In this document: positions 13,001-28,800 of the stretch, one piece after another
Position numbering within the stretch: position 1 is the first letter of the stretch
Layout of the letters: each line of letters starts with the position of its first letter
Source: Latrodectus hesperus
Lineage: Eukaryota; Arthropoda; Arachnida; Araneae; Theridiidae
Length of the DNA: 64,000 nt
Assembly (NCBI GenBank): GCA_037975125.1
Contig: CM075852.1
Coordinates: 18,999,797 to 19,063,796 of the forward strand
Direction of reading: 5' to 3'
Translations under genes and position numbers: made by a program
The notes under the pieces: generated by a model
Seen by the model: only the letters and a program-made list of their open reading frames with translations
Databases searched by the model: none
What the model was told of the DNA's origin: nothing

Positions 13001-15518
13001 ATAATATAGATATTTACTACACATTTTGAATTATATTATCATTTTTATTTAAAAAAAAGAAATGAAAATAAAATTATAATATTATATAGCAACATGTAAG
13101 ATAATAACTGTTTTTACATGTAGTAGCCAAACATTACACACATACATATTTTTTTGCATTTAATTTATATCTTAACTAATATAATTATATATTTTCAATA
13201 AATCATCAATACAGGAAATTAAAATTTACAATTTCTATATCAATCATCAATAGCATATTATTGATTGAATAATAAATAACATAATTTTACATGTTGAAAA
13301 CAAATATTTATAAAAATTTTGTGCATAATCAAATCATTAGTTTTGCATTTTGAATAGTTAAGATGAAACAAGATCAGATTGTTCAATGAAGATTAAGTTT
13401 CATTGATTTATATTTTATAAAATTATTAAACCTTTTATGATTTGTTTTCTTTTATTTTAGCAATATATTTGGAAAAAATTAGAAGCTGATCCAATATTCC
13501 ACCGTTCAATGACAGATGAATATAAATGGCAAGAAGATCATCATATTACTTTTAAAAGAATGCTACGTGTTTCTGAACTTGATTTACTGCCTCCAGAGTT
13601 GTTAGTAGAAAAGTACCATTTCTCTCCTGCACTAGCTAATGCTTTAGCTATGTATGACCTATCTATGTACATAAAAAAGTCCCTCAGTGCTGAAGTAAGC
13701 TTCAAAAAATATTTTTTAGAGATTTAGATTACATATTTGTAAAAATAATTTCATTCTTATAACATTTAAAATATGTGATTATGAATATTTATTTGGAAAT
13801 TGTTTTAATATCTTTTCATTGATAATTTGTTTTGTAGTTTGGAAGAAATTCAAATTAAACTGACATTTTGTTAGTTTAATTTAACTTTGTTGACATTTTG
13901 TGAAATGAATTTTGTTTAAAAATTAATACATAAAAATTTGTGTTTTCATAGAAAAGTTGAGTTGTTAATTGATCTATTGTTTTAATTTTTTTATTAAAAT
14001 TACAAATAAATTTTGTACAGGAATAGAGTGTAAATTACAGAATTATGCAATGTTTTATAATTAAAGTGTATCATTTGTGCTACTTTTTTGTCATTGGAAA
14101 AGTTTTTTACACTGAGGACGAATTTCTGTATTTTGGAAATTTTAGTAGTAAATCTGCTTTAATCCAAAATGTTTATTTAAAAATAATAGTGCAAAATTCT
14201 TAAATTTCCATGATTTCATGATTCAAATTTCCATGATGAACTATCCTATTGCACAAGAATGTGTGTAAATGTTGAGCAGTCAAATTTAAGGAATTATTTT
14301 GATAGCAACAGGGAAATATAAATAAATTTTATCTTGTAATTTTTAAATGTATTTTTTTCTGAATTTAAGATGTTTTCTGCTAAAGTCAACAAGTCAAGCA
14401 TTATTCATTAAGTTCTGATAATAAATTTGAAGTTACAGTGTTTCTTCCATAAGCAATTTTATATTATAGCTTAAGTAATTTAATAATTTATTTTTGGGGG
14501 TAAAATTTAAAAAAAGGTTTTTGCAACAATGTTTAATGTAAAATAAAATTGCGAACTTGTAAAAAAAAAATTTATACATTTTAATGTGTATTAAAACTTT
14601 ATTTTTTAAGAAATCTGTAAATAAAATTATTTTAGTTTTTATGATAGATGGGCTATTTTTTTACTTTAAATTAAAAAAACTTACGTAAAAAAATATTGAT
14701 AATTTAGTTAGCTGTTAAGTAATGAAGGTTTTTTAATTTCGATTAATTTAGCTGCTGTTAATTTTTTGGATTTGAAAATTAAATTTCTTTGTGATTCTTA
14801 GTTGTAAACCTTTTATCTTTGTGATGGATATTGTGTATTTATTTAAGAACAATTTTAGAACTTATTTAATGTTCAAAATAACAAATTCTTTTAGTTTTTA
14901 TAAAAATACTTATGTTTGTTAATCATTTTTAATTTTTAGTATGCAACATTTGTTATGAGAAGCAGTGGCACTTCACAACATATGAAGTATTTTGATCCAT
15001 TAAATAAAATGGAGGTAAGATCTTTGAATGTAACAATCATTGTAAAATTGCTAATCAGGTCTTATTTCAATAATATTTATTTTTCATGAACATACTGGCT
15101 CTTAAATATTTAATTTGTTTTTATTTCTGTTTAATCTGATATATAATTAGTTGAACTGTTAACAAAATTTGAAAATTAAGATTCTCATTCTTATTAGGAA
15201 TGTTTTTGGAAATTCTTCATTTATATCAACCATATATGCTTATTTGCAGAGTAGAAAGTAAAATCACCAATTAAGTAAAATGTTGCTTATTGTGATTTAT
15301 TGGTTAGATCATGATACTAAAATTGGAAGATCCCAAATGTGGTCTTAATTACTGTTGATAATAAGCAAGGAATAGTTTGCTTTTTGCATGCAAAAATATC
15401 TGTCAGGTCTGTCATTTGTCACATTTGTCAGAAGTGTTGTGATTTTCTTCCCTTGTGGGAAGTAAATATATCCTTCTGTCTATTAATGACTATTCTAAGC
15501 AAATTTTCAAATGCTTAC

Positions 15519-15595
<77 letters not shown>

Positions 15596-16842
15596 AATTA
15601 TATTCCAATTATCTCCACTTATGACAGTAAGAATGTGAAAAATTTTAATTTTTGGAAACATTTTTCAAAATTGATTTCTTATTTTAAAGGATTTTATAAA
15701 ATTGTTTTTATAATACTTGTTAAATGCTTTAACAGTATTATCACTTCACACATGCATTTTTTAATTTTGCAATAAGATCAGAATAAATTCAGATTTAGAT
15801 TTTAATTCTCTCCATTAAAAAAATATTTTTATATTATCCAATATAAATGATGTCTGATTTAAAGGATTTTCTAAAATATTTAATCTTAATGAGTCTTGAA
15901 ATTTTTAAGTTTGTTTTACATTAATAATAAAATATGTTTTATGATAATTAAATTTCTTTTGTAAAATGCATATTAAATTTACATCCTTTTTGAAATTGTG
16001 GAAGATGTACTTAGGATTTATATATCTCTGGAAAACTCAAATTAGAATGAAAAATGTAAAAAAAATCAATAGCAAATATACATAAAAATCTATAAATATA
16101 TATAAAAATCAATAGCACTTGCCAAATTGGTTTCAGGTTTAAGATTGCTATTTAATTAAAATAAATAACTAAAAAGAAACAAAATATTTATTTTATATTT
16201 AAATTATAGTTTAATTCATTAAGATTTTCAGTATCACCAAATTGTATAAGAATCATATGAACAAAGCCCTTTGTTATTCTTTACAAAATATTTTTACATA
16301 TATTTTTCAAATCTTTAATATAAAGTAAAATTTTGGAACTAATTTCTCAAATTTCTGTAGAAAGATTAAGTTACAAATTTAGTTTGTTTTGAGGATTTTA
16401 AAGTAAGTATAAATTATTTCATTCATTAGATAAGCTGCATAATTTTTGTACATGTTTGAGTCGAATTGTGATACAACCATAGCATTTCTTTTATACTTTA
16501 TGATAAAAAATGTTTTTAAAATACTTTTACTTTAGACTGGAAATTTATCTAAGCTTTCTCATAATAACAGATAATTTAAGAAATAATTTATTTTTTCAAA
16601 AATGTGCCAGTGTATATATATTTGATATTTCACTGATAATAGATATTTTTCAACCCTTATATTTTTCTGCTGTAATTGTATGTGTGTATATGAATGTGAA
16701 AATTTATGCAGTTGGTTTGTTGTTTTGCATTCTGCATGATTCAAGTCAAGTTTTGTAGTATATCAGCAACTCTGTTTTTTTACTTTTTGTATGAAATGTT
16801 TACTAATGTTTTGTTTTATACCAAAACATAGGCATTTTGCTT

Positions 16843-16897
<55 letters not shown>

Positions 16898-19800
16898 CTT
16901 TGTTTTTTTTTAAGCATGTGTCAGAAATATATTACCTCAAATATTATAAATTCATCTAGTTATTTTATTTTACATACATTCTTTTAATATTAAAAAAGTT
17001 ATTTTTTTATAAAGTACTTTCATTTTGTGTATTATAGTGTTCGTATTATTTTTTTGCATATTTCAAACACAATAATTTCCAGAATAAAAAGGATTAATTT
17101 TTTACATAGCTTGAATGATGAAGAATCTAAAAATATTTTATTTTGAAAGTTATATTTTTTCTTTAAATAATAAGTTTTATAATACTTTCAATATTTCATC
17201 TAAAAAATTCTCATTCCGGCTTAATTTAGTTTTTTAAATTAATATTGTAAAACTAATAGGAGTCAAAATTTGTTTTCAAGTCAGGATAAATGTTATTTCT
17301 GTCAATAAAGTTCTTAAATAGAAAACAAGTATATTAAATTCATAACCATAAGTTATTACACCAAAAATTAGTAATTATAAGTCATTATATATAATTAATA
17401 AGTCATTAAGTCATTATTTATAATTAATTTTTACCAAAGAATTAGTCATTTTTGTCTCAAAGAATTTTTCCAATTTTTAGTTTGTTATTTAAATTATTTT
17501 GCTTTTATACTTGCTTTATAGTTAATTTAACTATAATTCTGAATAAAATGAAGTTCGTTTTATATTGAGTAATACTTTATTCTTATAAAAGTATACAGGT
17601 TGTTTTGCCTTAACTGAAATAAGTCATGGTACAAATACAAAAGGAATGAGAACTGAAGCTAGATTTGATCCAAAAACACAAGTAAGTTTCTATTATATAT
17701 ATTATTTTTGTTCAAATTATCAAGCTTTATTATTTTTAGAAAATATATTTTTACTTTTTGAAAACATTATTTATAATCAATGAATAATTCATCAATAATT
17801 GCTAATTGATAATTATCATCAATAATTGTTAATATATCTCAGAGTTATTTTATTTTAACAATGCTTTTATCATATATAAGTTTATTAATGTCCTTACTAT
17901 AAGTGAAACCATCATTCTTTTAATATTTTATCAGGAGAAATTTTCATGCATTTCAGATAAAATTTATTTTGTAATTCAGGCATTTTTTTAAATATATTTC
18001 TTAAATTATTATTTTAATACATTGTTTTAAATTCTCTAAAATTTAAAAAGCATATAGCATTTTTTATATTTTATTCTTTATTAACTTTACTAAACATGCA
18101 AATTGAAAATGTAACAATATTTTTGATTTGGTTTATGTATTAGTTATTTTCTGTAATTTTAATTCTTTTATTTTTGACCCCATTTTTCTATTTTGCTTTC
18201 AAAATATTTATTACAAAGCATATTTTTTTAGCATAATTTTAATTATTTTTTCCTTAAATTGATATTTCTTTTTTATTCATATATGATGAAAATTCTTTTA
18301 ATTATTTTTGCCAATATTATACAGAGATTTTGTTTCTTTTTATCAGAATTGTCACTCAAGCATAAATATATTTTCTTATGCCAATATTTTACAAGGGAAA
18401 ATTTTTGTTGATATGCTATCATATTTATTAAAAAATGGATTTTGATCTTTCTGTTTGTTGACTGAATGAAGAAATTGATAGCTAAATTTATTACAATTTT
18501 AAAAATGCTCTAATACTTCTTTTTTGAATTTTAATTGTAATTTATGTTTTGCATAAATTATTGTTTACTATCATTACTCTAGCAATTATATGAAGTTATC
18601 CTTGTTTAGATTTTTAATTTTTATTTTCTGTATAAGATTTTTTATTTTGACTTTAACTAGCTGAAATGAATATAATAATTTTTTGTGATATAGTTGTGCA
18701 TTACTGGAGATTACAGTAAACATAGTTTCCAATAATTTTAAAATACAAATAAATAGAGAAATTAAATGTAGTCCTTTTCTTTCTCTATTTTCTTTTCTTT
18801 TGAAATAACTTGTCAGTATTGTAAATGTAATCATGGTGTACTACTTCATATATCACAGATGTAATTTTGTTTCCTTGATTTATTAAAAGTGATAATTTTT
18901 TAAATATAATAAATTATGTTAATAATTTAGCAAAAATTCTCAATAAAATGATATAGTTCTCATCTAAAATATGTAAAGGCAATGACTTTATTTATATTAT
19001 AAATTTATTAATATTTAGTTTTTATTGATTAAAGTTTCAAATGTTAATGTTTTGATAAAAAAATAATTATTTATTATTGAGTGATTGTATCTCAGTCATA
19101 TTAATCTTAAATAGTTAAATATTTTAAGACCAAATGTGATTTCTGTTTCATGGCATATTAATCAAAAAAATGTTAGTTACAAAATTATTTTAATGCAATA
19201 ATATAAATTTGGTTATTCTACAGATTGTTTAATTATTTTGATATTTTTATTTATTAATTAGGCCATGTTAAACTAATTTTAAATTTTAAAACCTTAAAAT
19301 TGATAGTGGATGCTGTTTTATTATGACTTACTAAATTATTAAAATATAAAATAATTCAGATGATTTTCTAAATGTCATCAGAAAATGATAAACAGTCATT
19401 TTTGTATTATGCAAATTAATTGCTGTTATTAAAAGTATTATCAAATATAAACTTTCGACTATAGGAATAACTGAATTTTTTAATATTTAAAATAATGGTT
19501 ATAATATTCAAGTTTGAAGCATAAGTTGATGATTAATATAGAAGTTTATAATTATTATCTTTTTTAAATGACCATTTTAGTCTGTTTCTCTCATTTGTGT
19601 GTATGTAATTTAACAATTTTTGTATTTAATTCCAATCTTTTTAAATTATGCAAGTTTAACATAATTTGTCTATGGTTTATATTTGTTACTTGACTCCTGT
19701 CAAGTTCATTTCTGGAAATTGTTATTGGTTTACATTTAATCCATAAATGTGTAGGTGTTATCATTATGAGTGATTTTTGTGCTTATGTATTATTAATGAT

Positions 19801-22800
19801 AGAACAAAACAAATTGAACTGAATGAGTTCCTATTATAAAAATACTTATTTGCTTAACCACTTAACTTAGTATCATTATTATTTTAATTTTTAAAAATTA
19901 TAATATTTTGGTTAATTTTTTAAAAGTCCATTAGTGATTTCAAACATGTTGCTTCTTAAATTTATGCAAATTTATAATCACAGATGATTTTATTTAATTT
20001 TGTATCTGTAATTTAACTAAATATTAAATCACTAAAAATATCATGTTGAGTTTAGCAGTCAACCAATCAATTTTTTTCAATATCCATTGCAAATCTTATT
20101 ATCTTATCACTGTTTAAAACTTGCATACAACTAATGTGAATTACTTTTAGTTAATATATTTTTTGATATAATACTTGATAAGAGGAACAATTTTACAGAA
20201 AACAATTTTTTCTCCTGTAAATAAACCTTTTTACTGGTCACTTTTATAATGATTTTCTTAAGTTCAGCTGAAACAAGTGGGAAAGAAATTGTAGATTTAA
20301 AGATTAAATTTGGAAGTAATAATATGATATTTTATTTTTCTTAGAATTATTCCATTTAATTTTATTTATTTTATTTGTAAAAAATATACTTTTTTTGGTC
20401 ACTTCACTATAGTAATATAGATATCTATTTTAAAACAATTTACTACTTTTCAACGTTCTGAGTATATTTCATTAATAAACTGAATGTCTTATTGTATTGA
20501 GTAGCATTTAAAAATATAATATTAACCTTGTATTCAACAGAAGTAAAAGAAATAAACTATTTTGAACCTATTCCCAATAAAAACATAATGTTGTGCATTA
20601 AAATGTTTTAGTAAATATGTTTCTTGAGTTAAATTAATTAGTAAGTTTTTTGTTGGATAAAAATATGCATGTTTCCTAAAATGTAGAGTGAATAGAATAA
20701 AATGCAGAATGAGTATCAGAAAGAGCTGCGAGAAAATATTGAAACAATGTTCTTGTTTGATTTATTTAAAAAATAACATGTCATGAAACTTAAATTTATA
20801 AACAATCTTCAAATTTACAATTTATCTGATTATTTAATTTTTAAATTTATCAAAATATATTCTAAAAATAAAGGAAAATTGTGCAAATAATTGGTTGAAT
20901 ACTTAATATAATTTCATGTCATAATTAAACACTCTGTCCACAGACATTTAAAATAGCATTAATGCTGAATAAAATATAAATAGAAGAAGATTGTGCTGTT
21001 TTCAATAATTTCTAAATTTTAACTTGTGAGAAAAAGTGTGTTATTTTTCTGAAATGTTGAATTTCAGTAATAATCTTCCTATAGCAAGTTAAAACATTTT
21101 GTTTTATCATTATTTTTAAATTTGTGGAAAAAGCTTATAATATGCTAGTAAAGGATATTCTATGAAATTTTTTAATCTGTATGCCAGAAAAATGTAGCTA
21201 ATGTATTCCTCATTTTTATCAAAATTAATTATGTTTCTCAAAGAACAATTTTTAACCAGCTTGCAACATATTTAAAGTTGATCAATAAACAAAGAATAGA
21301 CCATTATAATTTTAAGGTGTAATTGGAGAAATATCTGAATTCTTTCAGTGGTAGTGGGTTTTGATTGATAAGTATGTGTGTGTGTGGTGGTGATTTTTGT
21401 AAAGCTTTTGAGTGTGACTATAATTAATTTACTAATTCTGATGTTGGAGGAAATACCAAATAAAAAAGATCTTTGAAAATAAACTCAGGTTATTTGCCTC
21501 AGTGATGTTTTGTTTGTAAAAAGAACATAAGTAATGAAAAATGTTTGTGTTGTATATAGTTTTTGGAAATTAGTGCTACTAAAATATTATTTGTATTTAA
21601 GTTAAAAATTTAAAAACTAGTATATATATATATATATATCTTTAAATCTTTAAAATAGTTTTCAATGTCAGTTTTCTAATGGTTCACTAAGTTACTGATT
21701 GCCATATTATTGTGTATCACTGTTAATTTATTTTGTATAAAACAGTGATGTATTTAATTAATGTAGTGCATACTGCTAGTTTCGGTCTAAGTGTCTTGTT
21801 AAAATAAATGATACCAAAATGTCAACACATGACCAATAATTTAAGTTGATTGATTTTAATGCTTAGGACAATATGTATCACTGAGATATATCTTGTTATA
21901 GAATGAGCAGTACTTGATAAAAAAAATATACAAATATTGGTTTAAAATCTAAATTGATATTATAACCCAATATTCTATGCTGCTTTATGTCTATTTACCA
22001 ATCTGTTTTTATTTATACTTGTTTGTATATGCATACAGTCAAATGTACAACTTTTTTTATTAATGATATGAATAATATCAATATCTTCAACTTCAAAATA
22101 ATATTTTTCTTCTAATTTATAACCTTTTGGTAAAGAAACCATAATTAAATAGAATTGATTATTCACACCTGAAACACCACAGGTACATACCTTCACAAAT
22201 TCGTAATTTGTTTGAAAATATAACATTCCTTTTTATTTTCTTTATTAAAATTATTTGAAAAATTTGAATGCTTTTTAAGATGCTTGTTTAGTTTTTTTTA
22301 AAATTTATTTTCATTTTCATCTTTTCTTATTTGTTTTATTATTATGCAAACCATACATATGTAATATAGGTATGTACATGCATACAGGGAAATACAGAAT
22401 TCTATAGATATAAACTTTTGTTGTTAATTGTTGTTCTTTGTGTGTAATCTATATTCTTGTCTCTGTGATTTGCATTCTGGAAACAGTTCTATGACTCATG
22501 GGTCAATTCTCACCTGGAAGTTTATGGTGGTTTGGTATTCACTTTAAACTGTAAATCTCAATCGAAATAATCATTGTCTGCAAAAAGCGATCTTTGAGTG
22601 AAGCAAAACAACTAAAATAAACCGAATCTTTTTATAAAGAAAGCAGTTGATTTTTCATCTGATATTTTCTTAAAATCTCACCTTGTTTGATTAAAGGTAT
22701 TTTTTTTCTTATTAAGAAATTAAAAAAAATTTTCTACTGATTTTTTAAGATATTTAAGTTTTTTAAATTTGTTTTTATAACAATATAGAATTGATGAATA

Positions 22801-25800
22801 AAAATTTTCCTTTTTACATATGAATAACAAACAAGCTATTTTATTACATTAATAGTGAAAATAACTATTATTAAAATACTCATTTCATAAACAGAAAGAA
22901 TAAATGTATACAAAAATCAAGTTTAAGGTATGAATAGGAAGCAATATTGCATGTAATTTTTGAAACACAAGTTGTATATTCAAAACCTTCAAATATTATT
23001 TTTCACTTTATTTAATCAAACTTTTTAAATAAATTTGAAATACTTTAGTGTTTTAAATATTTCAGTACTTCAAAATTTTTTATTCCAAACTCAACTCAAA
23101 ATTATGTATAAAATTAATATAATTTAAGTTTCTTTTAATTATATTCTTATTTAATATATCAAATTTGACCAACTATTGTTGAATAAAGTACAATCGATCT
23201 TCTATTGAACAGAAAAACAAATCATTGGAGATATTCAAATATCTTATAATGATCTTTGACAGTTAGGCTATGTGCTGTACTATGCAGTTGCTGTGTGAAT
23301 ATTATAGCATAATATAGTTTGAAATATTATACCATATAAATACTATTAAAATATCTATCTAAAATATCATACAATATATTAAATTATATTAAATTTTGAT
23401 ATTTTCTCAGATATATGTATAATTGTAGAACATTTATATTCCTAGATTTATCATATTCATAAATTTTCATTTTGATTACAAAAAAACTTAAATGCTTTTT
23501 TATTTTACTAAAATTAATTTAACAATTTTAAGTATAATTTATATTTGAATAATAAACGTTAAATGTAAACGTGAATAATAAACGTTAAATATTAAGAACA
23601 TGATAATTATGTATGTGTGTTTAACCCAAATCTAGATCATTAAAATTTAAATAAAATGTTATTCTCATAGCCTTCCTTCCCTATCTATATTTAAAGACAA
23701 CTTAGAACATGCATTGACAATTGTGAGAAACATTTTGCCTTTGTTTCGAAAGAGCAAAAATTTTTTTACATATGAATATATTTTTAAGATTTTTTACTTA
23801 TCACAAAAAAGTCTTTTATATAGTTTAATATTTAATAACAAATCTGTAGTATATTAAACATACTGGTATTTTTAATAATAAAATATTGTTGATGAGGGCT
23901 TGAAATTATATTTAATTTATTGCAGGAATTTGTTCTTCATACTCCAGATTTTGAAGCAAGCAAATGTTGGTCTGGAAACTTGGGTCAGCTGGCTACACAT
24001 GCTATTGTTTTTGCTCAGTTGTATACACCTGATGGTAAATGTCATGGGTTACATAATTTTATTGTTCCGGTTCGAGATCCTAAGACATTATTGCCATACC
24101 CTGGAATTACTGTTGGAGATATGGGACCAAAGCTTGGTTTAAATGGACTTGATAATGGGTGTGTTTTTATGTTTTACAAGCTAATTACTTTTATTAAATA
24201 CACTTGGATAAAATTTTAAAATGTTAATTTCTTACTGCTAAATTTTGTAAAAGAAGCTATCAAATTATTCATAGTATAACATTTTAAAATTTTCTTTCAA
24301 CATTCTTTCTTAGTTTAAAACACATTATATCATAATTTAGTTCATTCCAGTGTATTCCATGTATACAACTGTAAGAATGAAAAATCGTATTATTCAAAAT
24401 ATATAAAATTGTCAACATATTTTGGACCTAGTTTACTAGATGGATAAAATTTTACATTTATTCTTTGCAATAACATATTGTTAGAACTGTTTTAACTATA
24501 AATTGAGTAAATTCTATATTATTCTTAGTATATAATATTATTAAGATAAAATATTTTTACCTGGGAATGACAAAATTAAAGAATTTTATTGCTTACATTG
24601 ATATTCACCTGTGTTTTTTGATTATGTTACAAAAAACTAATATATATATTCTTCTGAGTTTCAATGATATGGTTAATCTGAAATATTTTACTAATTTATT
24701 AATGGAAAGCAAGAAAAATATTTACACATTTATGTAGCATAAAGAAATTATAAAGATAAACTTGTGTTAAGATTTCATTTGTTAATTTTTTGTTGCAGAA
24801 TTTCATGAAAGTATTAATTAAGTTATTCATGTATTTGTACATGACTAAGAATTGACTTCATATATGTGTATGAAATAAATTATTTTATGAGTGGAATTGA
24901 TCACTGATAAGTAGTACATTTGTAGAACATTTAATATCTATATAATCTAAAATACAATATTCAATACAAAAGCTTACATTATATAGTTAAAGTTTAATCA
25001 GTCAAACATTTTTTAAAATATTTATGTCATTAATACATAATTTTTTAAAGAAAACGGATTTTATTTATTTTTTGAGCAAATAATTTTTTTTTCATTTTAT
25101 CCAATTTTTGATCAATTATAGTTGATATATTTTATATTTTAATGTAATCTATTGTGTTAATTAATGTTGATGCCAAAATTAGAGGAAGAGAAAAACGAGA
25201 TGATTTATCTGTTACTTATCAGTTATATTTATTTCAGTTTTATTATGTTCAATCATTATCGAATACCAAGAGAGAACCTTCTTAATAAAAATGGAGATGT
25301 TGATCCTCAGGGAAATTATGTGTCTTCTAAAGTAAGTCTATTTGTTATAATTTTATATCTTTTGTAATAATTTTGTGTGACATAATTTCTATTCTTAACA
25401 GAGCAAATTGACATAAATTATTATTTAAATTTCAATACATTAGCAACATATTTTTTTATTTTTTCATCATCCTTAGAAAACTTAACTCCAGTCAATTTTT
25501 AAAGTTTAATTTCTAGTAAATATTGATAATTTAGCAAAAGTGCATGTCATAATATCCGAGTATTACCTAAATTTCTCATAATTTTTATATTTTTGAGAAG
25601 ATTTATAAACATTTCTATTAATTATTGAAATATTAAAAAAGTTATGATTTTGTATAGCGAATTTTCTCTAATTGCAAGATAAATGTAAAAAATTTAATGA
25701 TATTGTTTTTACTGTTAAAGAAGTTTGCAATAGCATTTGCTCTCTGTGGGGAATAAGAACTGCAAGAAATAAGATTTAGAATATCACACCTTTTTCTATT

Positions 25801-28800
25801 GATTGGTTGAAATAAATGGAATCAATTAGAAATCATTAATTTTATATTAATATTTAGTCATTTTTTGTTTAGAAATTAAAAAAGAATATATGTGTTCTTT
25901 TATAAATTATGACTAAGTTATTTGTTTGTAACTATTGTTATTATATTGTATATTTGTAACTATACATACATAATTTTGCTTTTTGTCTTAATGATTCTGA
26001 TGTTGAGTTATTAAAATTTTAATATGTTTCTGTTTATTTGTTATTTAGCTTGAAGTATGCTAGATTCATTATCATAACATTTGTTCTTGTTTAAACATAA
26101 ATTTCTAAATTATTTATTGTAAATTTAGTTGCATAACAGATTTAGCTTGTTTTGATTCATTCCATAGTAAATGCTGAAAAAATGAAATTTTCGATTAATA
26201 AATTAGTGAATGTGACTAGAATGCAAGTTATATAATTATAGATATTAAGTAGTAAATTCATTTTGATTAATGTACTTATATTTTTATTTTTTGTAGTTAA
26301 TATTTAATTAAGTATATTTAAATGTAATCTCTTATTTAAAAAATATTCAATTAAGAAATTTTACAATAAAAATGGGTAAAACAAAATACCTGAATGTGTT
26401 AAACAAACTTGAAATAAGTTGATGATATTAAATTTTATAAAATGTTCTTTTTTAAGCTTATATAAATTGTATAAGAATATTTTTTTACTCAATATAGAAC
26501 CAAAATGAAAGATTTGGTGACTCAATGGGGGCTCTTAGTATGGGGCGTGTGGGTATAATTATGCTATGTGTTAATTTTTTGAGAATGAGTGTGCCAGTAG
26601 CTATTCGTTATTCAGCTGTAAGACGTCAATTTGGACCAGCTCCAAATGAAGAAGTTCCTGTACTAGAGTATCAAGTTCAGGTAAATATAAATTTTTTTTT
26701 GTTATGACTTCACAATGAATGTACAGATTATTTTCATTATTTTAGAGTTGTTATATATATATACAAGTAATTTATATCAAAGTTTACATTGATTTTTCTT
26801 TTAGATTTCCATTTTTTAAATAAAGTTTATGTATTTTCAGCAATGGAGGTTGCTTCCATATGTTGCAGCTACTTATGTATGTTACTATTTTGCAAGATCT
26901 TTCTATCAAGATTTTATTGACTACTTTGTTGAATCTCTATTTGGACATGAATCAAAAGATTTGGTAATGATTTATTTTGATTTTTATAATTTCCATAATA
27001 ATATTTTAAAGATGTGAGGTAAAGCTCTTTTGTATTAATTTTTACAAGAAAATGTTTTTGAAATTGCATAAACATATTTTAAAAATATAAATTTTTAATT
27101 CTTTTGTTTAAAAATGTTATACACTATGAATATTTAGCCATATTTATATTATTGTAAAAATGTAATTCAATCCATATCCAGCTGTATATACATATTAATT
27201 AAAAAAGGAAAACGATGCAAATGCAAAAATGTAATTACTGATGTGAAACATGCACCTTTACCATTGCAATACTTTATTTTTGAAAGCATTTTGTGGATGG
27301 CATTCATAATATAAATCTTTTCCTTTTTTATTTGATTGACTATCAACTTCAAAACATAAGAAATTTTATATTAAATAAAAATTAATGCCTGAAAATGGCA
27401 TTGCATTTTCCACCTTAATTTCTCCATTATTTTTGACTTAAAACATTTTGTGTTAATTTTAGATTCATCATAGCATTAACAAAACTCTTTAAAATACTTT
27501 AGAACACAATATAATAAAAAAATTACTTTATTTTTAATATAATAAAATAGATATCACATTAAGTAGTTTTCCCGCAATATTTCGCTTTTTTTAAAATTAA
27601 AACTCTATTTTTATCTGTTGTATACTTTTGACAGTATTAGGAATAATGAATAATTTAGATTTTTCTTAACTTTTATGTTTTATGTAATAAAGAATGTTTT
27701 ATTTTTGTTGACGTATATTTCAATTTCTGTTGTTGTTATATTTCAATTTCATTTAATTCCTCAAATTCTATAAAGTTTGGAAGCTATGTTTTGCTCTAGT
27801 GAGTTAGTGAAGCTTGAGAAAGTAAACAAGAACCAAACATATTAAATTTAAATTAAATTTATTAATATATTTAGATCAGTCTGCTCGGCGAGTGCCGATG
27901 GCATATAGATTTCGGATTTGTATATCAATTAAATACATGTTTCATTTAACATTATTTATTCAATTATCGTTGTTGACACAAAATGTTATAACGCAAGATG
28001 TAAGTACAAAATTAAAGTCCAGGTAAAGCTCATGCCAACCCGGCTTCTTACCGGTGCACAATAATGTAATTGCATAGTAAATTATAATTGCTTTTAACTA
28101 AACTAACTTGATAGTATATATTACAAAGTTTTAATTTCCAATTAAAATTTTTGTTCCTAATGAAAGTTAATTTTAAAAAATCATAGTTTCTTAACTTTAT
28201 ATTAAGCACTTTAGAAATGCATTCATTAAATGTTGAAACTATATAAAAGGAAATAAAATATTTGAAAATTTTTATATAATTTGTTATAAATTGTTTACTG
28301 AATTTATGTTGAATAATGATTTCTTAGTTAGAAATGATATTTAAATTTTATAAAACAATTTTATTCATTGGTATCACCACAGAAATCTGAAAGACTGAAA
28401 ATATGAAAAGTAAAATGAACTGTGTATCTTATCAAACTTACCATTTTTATGAATGTCCAATGTTAAAGATGTAGTCAATTCTTCTCAATTATTGATAAAA
28501 AGAAAAAACTATAGTGTTCAAATATAATAACAGATAGATCAAAATTTGTGAAATACTATATCTAAGTTGAGAAGATTAATGAATAGAGTTCTGAAATAAT
28601 AAAAATATTGTTTTCAATGGAATTGACATTTGAATTAATGAAGAGCCCTCTTGAGTTTTCATTTTGAATTTGGAACCATATGCTTCCAACAACCTAACTA
28701 GTTGCTAAACTCTTGCAGTTATTTGTTCTGAGGACCTGACAGTCCTCTTTTATTGCATTTAGCCATTGAAGCTTAGTCTTGCGTTTCTTGTGTTATGTAG

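Noticed and set aside
17592..17600. Alternative acceptor at 17596-17597 for ACOX3 exon 4
   Set aside because: Using it removes two codons and changes phase relative to exon 3; the upstream AG keeps frame and aligns with the family.
23900..24142. 80-codon frame on the + strand
   Set aside because: Out-of-frame shadow of ACOX3 exon 5.
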